From Temnopleurus reevesii (lineage: Eukaryota > Echinodermata > Echinoidea > Temnopleuroida > Temnopleuridae), in the NCBI GenBank assembly GCA_036244855.1, contig BQKZ01000621.1:62001-126000 (forward strand): DNA of 64,000 nucleotides, in the 5' to 3' direction. Below, piece by piece: positions 55,236 to 64,000 of this stretch (positions are counted from its first letter, which is position 1; the number at the start of each line of letters is the position of its first letter). Both the position numbers and the translations under genes were made by a program. The notes under the pieces were generated by a model. The model was not told where the DNA came from, did not search any database, and saw only the letters and a list, made by a program, of their open reading frames with translations.

Positions 55236-56484
55236 CATAACAGCTGTATTGCTAAGTCCAGGGGAATTATCTTCCATTGCACCATACTTTATAGGAACTT
55301 CTAATAAAGTAAGTGCAAGGCACTTTTTATATGAACATATATTCATCATCAATATTAACCATTCATCATATATTACATGTATACTGGACAAAATATTGAA
55401 AATCATCAAATGCATGCATGACATACACATGTTAAAACATAATTTAAAGTTTATTTGAGCAGGTTAAAAACCATCTCATCTCTGCACAATTCTAAATATT
55501 AAAAAGCTAACTTCACTAGTCAAAAATGTTTTTTTATTAAAGACTGTTTNAAGGGTTATAGCCTCAACCCCGAACATATTATGCCAAAAATATAAAGTCT
55601 CCTTAATTCTAACAGAAAAATAATTCACTTGCATCTAAAGAAGATATTAACATGTTTTTCATCATGGGTATTGATGAGCATCTGAATAAAAACAAATACA
55701 GATAACCGCAATTTATAAAATACTACATAATGAGTGTAAACAACTGAAAAAATATCACAGAGGGACAATTGAAATCCTTGGACTTCTAATGGATACATCC
55801 AACCCTTGAGAAGCCTCTTACACCCCCTGATATCATACCGAGTGAGATCAACCTCCACACAAATTAAAACTTTTGATTGCACTTACTGGATAAAATATAT
55901 ACAACTAGATTGGACCAGCATACTATTTTACTTAGTTGTTCTTATAGAGTTTAGAAATACCTTACTTATTGCACTAATGATTGAGAAACTGGCAGGTGTA
56001 GCAATAATTATGTTCCAGTCTTTCTTACATTCATCTCGCTTTTAAGGCCAACTTGACGTAGCACAGGCCGGAGCCATAACGACCATGGTGAAAGGTTTCT
56101 GTGTCATAAATGCTTTCAGGGAAGCTATTCCAGATCTAAGGAAGATGTAAACATGTTTGCAGGAAACTCTGCACTGTGATAATAAATCAAGGAATGCTGT
56201 CACATAAAGTTAAAGAGGGGGGATGTAAAACCATTGTTTGTTTCACATTACATGGCTGGTGGATGCTGATAGACTCCGGATGCAGTAAACATAAATGATG
56301 ACCTTTTAATGACACTTCCTTTCACTTTGCAATTAAGAGAAGCAGCGAATGAACCGCAGACTGAGGAGCAGAGCTGCTTTATGTTGCACACTTTATAACA
56401 TTTTGGATATCAAAACAATTATGCCCTGCTCACTCCTCTGCTGTCTCTTCAATATTCTAAATTGCAATCCTCCCAACAGTTTTT
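55236..56484. other. No gene recognised; single N at 55550
   Basis: AT-rich. Unlike the other single Ns, 55550 is not bordered by a duplicate that I can see. Confidence 0.4.
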
Positions 56485-56633
56485 GCAAATGTGACTGGCC
56501 CTCGAGGTGTTTATTCCAACACATTGCAAAGATTCTGCACAGCTGGAGCTAGACCACCCATCCCTCTTCCTCCTTCCCTTACTCTTTCTCTTACTCATCC
56601 TAGAACATTGCATTCATTATAGCTATGCTGTTA
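56485..56633. repeat. Duplicated flank, allele with insertion
   Basis: 149 bases (GCAAATGTGACTGGCCCTCG ... TATGCTGTTA) matching 57214-57362 with few mismatches. It ends directly at the left terminus of the insertion. Confidence 0.85.
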
Positions 56634-57212
56634 GGCCCCTGTTACACCGAAAAATTGCCTACCCCAAAGCGGCCTAGGTCCGTAGCGGGGCAGGTTCCGA
56701 CCTTGAGGGGATTAGCAACGGGCGAGTATGGTCCGAAAAAGAGCCTGTTTAGACCGCCCTCCATCTCAACCCAAAAAACCTTCACTTGAGTCCATTGCCT
56801 CTCAGGAATGTTTTAAATGAAGAAACAGCGTTGCACACTAGTCTTCTGTCACACACCATTGGTTACATATTATGCAGTGCATATCAATACGTGTCTCATT
56901 CATAGTCTTCAATTAGAAACTGGGAAACTGAAAGCGATGTCTAAATTATGATTATGAGTAGCTTTGGCAGTAGATTACGAAATTCCCTGTGCCAAGAAGT
57001 AAAAATTCAAAAATGAGAGTCTGTGAATTCAGACTAGTTACGAACCTGGAGCGGTTTGGGTCCTGTTTCTGTTTACACCGCGATTTTTCCAACCCTGAAC
57101 CGCCCCGAAACCGCCCCGAGACCATATCGGGATGTGGTCTCGGATCGGTTTGCTTGAGCGACCCTGGGCTGGGTTGAGGTCGGTTCTTCGATGTTTACAC
57201 CAACAAATTAAC
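56634..57212. mobile_element. GC-rich DNA-transposon-like insertion, right end cut by N
   Basis: The left terminus GGCCCCTGTTACACCG follows TTA. The interior holds several GTTTACACC/GTTTAGACC motifs and CG-rich runs (ACCGCCCCGAAACCGCCCCG), unlike the surroundings. Across the N the flank starts again from its beginning and reads through TGTTGTTAGAGTG without the element, giving an apparent empty site. A TTA duplication would suit PIF/Harbinger, but the superfamily is not proven. Confidence 0.65.
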
Positions 57213-57213
57213 N
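57213..57213. other. Single-N contig join
   Basis: The next base restarts the 149-base flank already seen at 56485. Confidence 0.85.
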
Positions 57214-57362
57214 GCAAATGTGAATGGCCCTAGAGGTGTTTATTCCAACACATTGAAAATATTCTACACAGCTGGAGCTAGACCACCCATCCCTCTTCCT
57301 CCTTCCCTTCCTCTCTCCCTCATTCATCCTAAAACATTGCATTCATTATAACCATGTTGTTA
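57214..57362. repeat. Duplicated flank, allele without insertion
   Basis: Matches 56485-56633 and then continues into unique sequence (GAGTGAAATGAGGGCC). A more diverged third copy of its core (AGGTGTTTATCCCAACACAT) lies at about 57438-57485. Confidence 0.85.
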
Positions 57363-57665
57363 GAGTGAAATGAGGGCCTACCCTCTCACCCCTCCCCTTT
57401 CTCTATCACCATTGTCACCTCTCCCCCGTTTCCTCCAAAGGTGTTTATCCCAACACATTGCATGCATTCTGAACAGCTGGAGGTGGGAGAGAAACTCCCT
57501 TCTGTAAGTTCCTTTACACCTGCTCCGAAATGTATGTGAAAGTCTATGGCTGTATCCTTTCTTTTCCTAACAAGATTGGAAGAATGATGCAGATCTTATG
57601 TGTCATAAGAATTAGGCACATTTGAGAGAGACAGGAGCACAGAATCAAAATGGATGACACAGATT

Positions 57666-57745
57666 TCATGCATCATCATCATCATCATCATCATCAACAA
57701 TACCACCATCATTATTATCATTATCATCGGCATCATCATCATCAG
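57666..57745. repeat. (CAT)n microsatellite, interrupted
   Basis: CATCATCAT runs broken by AACAATACCAC and CGG. Confidence 0.9.
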
Positions 57746-57960
57746 TAGCAACAGCAGCAAAAATCTAATTACAAACCGCGCTTGTTATTTAGGGGTTATG
57801 GTTTTTTATTACAGTTAGAAGAGCAAGAATGCAACAAAACTAAATTTTGATTTTAAGGTGTTTAAATGCAAAATAAAATTCCTTTATATAGAGTGTTGAC
57901 AGGAAAATGTAAATGCAAGAAAAGATGAAGAATTATAATTCATTTATAAAGCAGTACTAG

Positions 57961-58055
57961 ACATTTGTACTTGCAAATTGTAGAGCGCTTAGAGAATTCT
58001 TAGAGTTGATAAGCGCTATATAAAAGCCGTTCATTATTATTATTATTATTATTTC
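57961..58055 (+). mobile_element. L2/CR1-like 3' tail
   Basis: TAGAGCGCTTAGAGAATTCT, then GCGCTATATAAAAGCCGTTC and (ATT)n. This is the same tail type as at 42040-42110, with no coding part. Confidence 0.7.
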
Positions 58056-60461
58056 ATCTAAATACAAATGATGTGGAGTAATTTTTCTTCTATATGTGCA
58101 AACAGAAGGTTTGTATGTACTATCCCACTCAACAATCCATTTCAAATTAGTCAGACTGGTTTAAACCAGAATTTATCTAAAAACAAATTTTCCATTATCA
58201 TAATCCAGCATATACATTAAAGTCCTAAAAGCTTTTCCACTCTGATTTTATCCTTCAGAAACAAAAACTTAATCCTCTTGAATAATTCAATCTGATTTTC
58301 TCCAGGAAACACTTTAGAATAAAGAACAAAGTGGAATTTCAAGAGCTATTGTTTGTTTTTGACGGCAAGAAGCCCAAAACATACAAATGAATTTTCCACT
58401 TAATCACTTCACGGAAGCTATCTGAAAATGCTGGCTATGAAATTGAACATTGCAAGCTTCTTTTGAACTGGGCATTAAATTTCAACACAATCATACTTTC
58501 GTGCAATTAGTAGTCTCAGACAAATCACTTTAGTATGACATTGAGGTCCGAGATTGAGACCTATTTTATGAGACCCAGTATTCAAATCTTAACTAATAAT
58601 AGTAATAAGAATAATAATAATTATAACATAAATCGGCAAAATACAAGAGCTTCTAAACAGCCTTTCGCATTAATACCTGGTACTATGGCAGGGCTGTAAC
58701 ATTTTTGATGAATCTCAGCATTCAAGGAATTTTGTCTTGCTGGTACCCGTTACAACCACTTGGGTTGGGTGTAACACATTGTGGATGAATTTCTTGCTAA
58801 GGCCCCTCACATCGAAGCCCGGAAGCAACACAATTCAACATGATTCTTTGTTCAAAGGCATTTATCTGTGAATAACAAAGAGTAGTGTTCAATCCTGTTG
58901 TTTCCAGGCTTCTATGTGACTGGGGCCATAGGCAATAAATACAGTGCATGGGCTTCGAACCATAATCCTCTAGTTTAAGCAAACTTCAGAATGACTCTAC
59001 CACCAATAAGGTGAACTAGTAGAAACAAAAAACTCTTCAGATTTAAGCAAAAATTGCGCAGAATTTTTGTTCACTCAGAGTTTCTCCATTGGAAACAAAA
59101 ACTATATCTTCTTGAATTCAGCTAAATAACATTCCATCAGCCTTCTGATAAAGTTGGCAATTAAATGAAAATTGAACAATCTATACGCTTCATTTCAAAT
59201 GTTTTTTTAGTTAAATCGCTTGTGTTACTATTACACTCTGAGACTAATTAATATTTCAATTGCTAAATCATGCTTCGAGATCGAAACCCATAGATTATGG
59301 AAATAAATCAACTAGTTATGATAAGTACTAAAGATGAGCACTTATCTGGAAATTAATCTTAGAATTGCAGGATGAGTGTCTGAATACATACTAAATCAAC
59401 AGCTGGTGACACAGAAGTTAGAGCCTTATTTCTAACAAAATTGTAAAGCTCTTCATTTCTTTGTGCGGTAAAACCACTTTTGAGGCAGAAATACACTGTA
59501 TATTTTTTTTTTAAAAGGGACAACTTATTTTTAAAGGATAAGATGATTTAGATAATAATTATTTTGTTGTTGATATTTTGACAATTCAATAACATTGAAC
59601 AGCCATGCAGTTTGAAAAGAATGGTAAAAGGTTTAAAGTGCTATAAACCTAGCTTTATGGACAAGTACAGATAAAACAAACAAATGAAGGGAGGCAGTCC
59701 AGTCACACATTCTTAAGATTAGTTTGGCCCTCTATGACAGAGAGAAATGTCTTTAAATAACTTCAACATACACAGACATTCAGAAAACCAAAAGCATGAA
59801 CTTTTGGCTAATTCCAGCTTGATTCATCTAGCATCCAAAAATGTGCATAACTATGTTGCCATGGATACACTGAATATGAGAGACCCTGGGAAATAAAGGC
59901 AGGGACTGATTAAAGCTTGTGACAGGTCCTTCCTCCCCCCTTTCCTGGGATTAAGGGATTAAGGGATTAAGGGATTAAGGTACTGACATGGCAGGTGAGT
60001 TAGGACGCTATGACCGAACCCCTAAATGAATGATTGACTGATAGTCTGGTGAGACACTGGAGAGTTAAAGACAGTCACAGTCAATAAAACTACGCATGAA
60101 CTTGCATATGTTTGAACATGGATATGGAGTTTTTTTCCTTCAAGAAATAAAAACTCCTGACAAAATTTGTGATAACTTGTTCTTGTAAACATTATAAACA
60201 ATCGTTTTACAGTTAACATGAATATGGTATGTAAGATCCCAAGTTTTTGAAAGTGTTCCAATAATGTTTGAAATTCCATATTTGTGACAGAGGAGAAATA
60301 ATCTTCTGGTACATTGTATGAGGACATGCGTATGAGGTCATGCTCACAGTTAAACAAAAACTTAGAAGGTTTGCACACCCAAACCTATCTAGGAGCCAAC
60401 AAAGGGATACATAAAAAGTGCCCTTTAAAGACAAATTCTACAGCATTATTCTTAGAATACA
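58056..60461. other. No gene recognised
   Basis: AT-rich, with a short (GGGATTAA)n run at 59946-59982. No coding exon. Confidence 0.5.
59946..59982. repeat. (GGGATTAA)n, four units
   Basis: Four tandem 8-base units. They resemble, but are not, the TTAGGG telomere repeat. Confidence 0.9.
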
Positions 60462-61705
60462 GGGCCCCGTTGCATAAAGCTCTGACTTACAATAGAAGAT
60501 GTCATAGGAGTTACAATAATTGTATCTCACTTCTATGACATCTTACCATAATTCTTACAATCCGTTGCATAAAACTTATGGTATCTTGTCATAGAAATTA
60601 ATTATTTGAATATTCGTGAACGAGGTTATTGTATCTTTGCTACTGGCTAAACTCAGTGCGATAAAGCTCCAAGTTTCAGGTAAATTCCCATATTTTGTCG
60701 ATAAATATTACATTTTATTCATTGGCCATCATATATCTGGAAAAGCATGTGATTGTGCCCCTAGACATCATTATGATTTTAGATCTTAATGATTTTTTGT
60801 GCCATTAAAAACTACAAATTTCGGAAGATGACAGCGGAAATTGTCTTAGCAGAACTGCACACAAATCTCGGCCACAACTGTGGGGGGAGATTTTGTGAAA
60901 AAACTGGTGAAACCGCCAATATCTTCCCATTTGTTGCTGGGAAATTCGCTGAAAATACAGCTTTGCTGGCCTTATGAAACAAAATTACCCGTAGTTTATC
61001 TTTATTATTTTGATTATATAGCTTTGATTTAGCCAGTAAAGTGATGGCCATGGAGAAAATTTCATATTTCCTGGGCAATGTTTGCTACGAAAAGCCCCTG
61101 AGATTGACCCCTCTCGTAACCTGTTTGTGCCCCGACAGTTCTGGGGGAGGTCCAGGGTGAAATACCACTCGGGTACCAGACTCGGTTCAAACCAAAAAAA
61201 AGTAGTTTTTATCATTTCTTAATGAATATCATGGAAGGGAACAACAAATGGAACAATATAAATAATTTTTCTTGACATTGTTCATACAATTTCTTGAATT
61301 TGACCGATTTTTGTGCAAAAATGATTATCAAATTTCAACTAATGAAAAAGTGATGATAGAAATTGATGTAGACCCAGCTATTGCAAAAATATTGAATTTG
61401 GTATCCTCAAAAATGTCTTGCAAACCTTTTAGATTGATCACACTTAGAAAATTTGGGTTAAAAATGTAATTTATTGGTGCCTTTTGTAATTACCGCTGTA
61501 TTTTTTGAGTTACCGCAAGGGTCTGGGGTTGCGGTAGAGTTACCGTAGATTTGGGGTGAGATACCGTTGGATTTTACCGCTGGTGGCTTTATGCAACGGA
61601 TTGTAAACTGCCTGCGGTAACTTTACCGTAATTTGGGGCAGATACCGTAGTTTGGGGGACTTACCGCTGTTTTGCCTGCGGTAAGTGCTTTATGCAACGG
61701 GGCCC
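60462..61705. mobile_element. 1,244-bp DNA-transposon-like element with two concentric inverted-repeat pairs
   Basis: The outer TIRs are a perfect 19 bases (GGGCCCCGTTGCATAAAGC at 60462 and its reverse complement ending at 61705). A second perfect 19-base pair (TTACAATCCGTTGCATAAA at 60555-60573, inverted at 61588-61606) lies inside and shares the CCGTTGCATAAA core. The left arm holds a hairpin (AAGATGTCATAG / CTATGACATCTT), and the right arm is packed with TTACCG/CGGTAA words (61490-61690). The interior frames (for example 60789-60977) match no transposase I know. Probably non-autonomous. Confidence 0.8.
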
Positions 61706-63044
61706 AGAACAGCTAAGGTACCACTTTAGACAACTGGCACTCATAAACTAAACCACTATGGAAAAATTAGACTTGTATTAAAATAAAAGCCTACATGTAT
61801 GTCAATATTTTTTTCAATGATAAAGATTTGAAGCTGGCTTAAATGATTTTGGCCATACATTTATGAATCCATACTTTGACCCACTATATCTCATTTCAAA
61901 GAGAGTGAAAAGGGGTGGAGAAAATGAAGCCAATGATGTCCAAGTGGTATGACCAGGAAGTGGTATGCACCTGTCTTGTCCACTTTGATTAGAGTAAATC
62001 ACTAATTGAAATCTAAACCCACCTGCAATCAGTCCCACATACACGATGACCCAGATCATTGTACTGCAATGCATACTACATATAGGCAATTCAAATAGCC
62101 TGGGAATTTATAATATTTCAACGGAACTTCACATATCACGAAAATATTTAATTTCCACTAAAATAAACTACAAAAAAGTCTTAATTTTTAATTAACTATC
62201 AGATTTTGCTCAAATTCCTGATGTTTATTCATATATATCTTTCTCCCTTCACAAGCAACATATTAATGTATGTGGGAAGTTTTCCTTTAATAATCATCTA
62301 AGAAAGTTATTCACAATTGAAGCAATTTTTAAATAAAGCCATTGATATACACACCTTTATAATCACATTGCTATAAGACTCTGCACTTCAGGTGATGCCT
62401 GATTTCCAATTTCATGAAACTGGTAATTTAAAATATGATAACATCCTTCAAGAACCAGGGAGATGAATTGATGAGATACAGGTGTAATATATCCCAGAGC
62501 TATTCATCCAGCAGACAACCAATTCATAAACCTATATTTACCTACTAGAAACTAGATGATGGCAAAAATTACATGAGTGATTGGCTAAATACCTTTCTTA
62601 GTCACTGCACAAACAAAACCAGGTGCAAAGTGTCATATTTGTATTGTCTGTAGGCCTATATCAAAGTACTGGATTGTACTGAAAAGTATGATTATAGGGT
62701 GTCTGAACTAAAAAAAAAATATACATTACAAATTTGTTATAAATCTGTAATATAAATACTACTGGAAAACCAACAAAAAATTACCATGACTTTAGACAAT
62801 TTATCAAAAGTATAACATCAACTGACAATTTTTCAATTTTACAATGAACATATAATCATACCTGTAATACCACCATGGGTGTCGATCATCGATTTGTCTG
62901 ATTTCTCTCAAATATAGCTCTTAAAATCCACTAAAGATCAACGATCACTCAAGAAAGAGATTGTGCAGAAGATACTGTAAACAAACCCTCAGTCGAGAAT
63001 CGATTTCAAAACAACCGTACTGATCACATTAGTAGAAATCATAC
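61706..63044. other. No feature recognised
   Basis: AT-rich sequence with no coding or repeat signal. Confidence 0.45.
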
Positions 63045-63164
63045 ATCTAACTCTGCAGAGAGTAGGGTATCCTCGTAAAGTGATTTACTGCGAATCTGTT
63101 GCTTCTGTTTACTTGCGTACTTGCGGAAAACGTGCTCCTCATCAAGCGCAGCCACGGATCCTCC
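63045..63164 (-). CDS. Candidate internal exon, possibly DAPK upstream exon
   Basis: On minus, a pyrimidine-rich stretch and CCGTTCAG at 63165 lead into 120 bases (40 codons) that stay open and end at GAT|GTATGA. Both ends are phase 0, compatible with the DAPK exon at 36004. The peptide is GGSVAALDEEHVFRKYASKQ then KQQIRSKSLYEDTLLSAELD, charged and soluble. The stretch is more GC-rich than its surroundings. FRKYASKQKQQIRSKSL recalls FKKFAARKKWKQSVRLISL of the DAPK calmodulin segment, but weakly. There is no in-frame ATG, so it would be an internal exon. It could also belong to an unrelated gene or be chance. Confidence 0.4.
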
Positions 63165-64000
63165 CTGAACGGCTATTTGCACGCTACTCCAAATGATCAC
63201 AAATGATGAGAGAGAGAGAACGTGGGAGAGAGAGGGGGAGGGAGAGATACAGGGCAAACAGTGCTCTCTCCATAAACAATGTTAGACACTGCACACACAT
63301 CTAATGCGTTTGCAATCCAATAGGCACAGTTGTATGCTATGTATAAGAACACAGAAGAGAATCTTGGATGTGTACCGATGAGACGACATGTGTGTTTTTC
63401 AAAAAAGAGTGCCTTGGTTTTAGCTCACTTGCCAAGCTGTTATGTGATTCATGAGGCCTATCATTTACATCTGAGATATGATCTCACTGATATGAATATT
63501 CTTTTCCTGAAATATATGCATTTCCTTGGCTCGTCACAACGCTCATTGTGCATGCAGCCCTCTTCTGAAAACCTAGAATCACTACAAATTTGTATAATCT
63601 TTTAAAGTTACATTTTGTTTATAGAAACAAAAGTGCAAGATTTCTTCCTTTCTCATTGAAGCGAATCTAAATATATGCTTATTACCATTACATATTTAGT
63701 GGATAATGAACACAAATGTCATGTTCATGGGAGTCAGACATAGAAGAGATACAACAAAATAGGAATTAATTGTATCTCTCTGATACATGTTTTCCCATAG
63801 ACTTATGAATAATATCTATCATAAGGTTGATTGGAACTTTTATTTCACAAGCCTAATATTGCATAATAACCAAACTGCAATATTTCTAATATCTTGCATG
63901 ACTTGAGCAAACGCATAATCTATGCCAGAGGCATGCACTAATATACACTAACATTTGTATGCATCCCTGGGTATATTTCATAATTTCCGCAATTTTGAAA
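63165..64000. other. No further exon recognised to the window end
   Basis: A GA/TC run at about 63206-63248, then AT-rich sequence. If the DAPK kinase exons exist on this scaffold they lie beyond 64000. Confidence 0.45.

Noticed and set aside
450..58055. CRISPR-like arrays or bacterial operon structure
   Set aside because: The repeats are simple microsatellites or minisatellites without unique spacers. The spliced gene and SINE/LINE content show eukaryotic nuclear DNA.
59946..59982. Possible interstitial telomere repeat
   Set aside because: The unit is GGGATTAA (8 bases), not TTAGGG, and there are only four copies.

Overview
This is a eukaryotic, AT-rich, intron-containing nuclear window. 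It most likely comes from an echinoderm, probably a sea urchin. The evidence is the DAPK gene structure, the tRNA-derived SINEs, the L2/CR1-like LINE tails, many TACATGTA octamers and long (CAT)n/(GAT)n arrays. The species assignment is inference. There are two assembly gaps (26118-26432 and 37574-37745) and several single-N contig joins (974, 16238, 17773, 21981, 55550, 57213).

The one gene I can support with confidence is on the minus strand, from 36004 down to 13921. It is the 3' two thirds of a death-associated protein kinase (DAPK1-type) gene. Thirteen coding exons with consensus splice sites and compatible phases encode, in order, the linker before the ankyrins, about nine ankyrin repeats, a P-loop ROC-like GTPase region, a COR-like region, and a C-terminal death domain with a Ser-rich tail. 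About 1,065 residues are visible, close to the matching part of vertebrate DAPK1. No kinase or calmodulin-binding exons are recognisable in the 28 kb upstream. They either lie beyond 64000 or are missing from this assembly. One good-looking phase 0/0 exon at 63045-63164 may belong to the same transcript or to an alternative one.

The assembly of the gene is faulty in one place. A 1.46-kb block holding ankyrin exons 5 and 6 occurs twice (16239-17694 and 20525-21980) and is flanked by single Ns. The lower copy splits the ROC-domain exon and is almost certainly a misplaced allelic contig. Similar duplicate-at-N signatures occur at 1-973/1292-2638 and at 56485-56633/57214-57362. The last pair looks like a transposon-filled allele joined to an empty allele.

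The rest is intron and intergenic DNA rich in repeats: 1-5 kb trinucleotide arrays; a MITE family in five copies, one carrying a second MITE nested inside it; a 1.24-kb element with two concentric inverted-repeat pairs; a Tigger/pogo-like MITE with TA duplications; a 5'-truncated LINE with reverse transcriptase (39.5-40.9 kb) and a second LINE C-terminus (41.7-42.1 kb); two SINE copies; a G-rich minisatellite; and a roughly 180-bp tandem array built from the edge of an ankyrin exon (27.75-28.87 kb). The most unusual signals are that pseudo-exon array, the split and duplicated ankyrin exons, the concentric-TIR element and a pair of hammerhead-core-like motifs near 31.4-31.7 kb. I found no clearly novel gene system.
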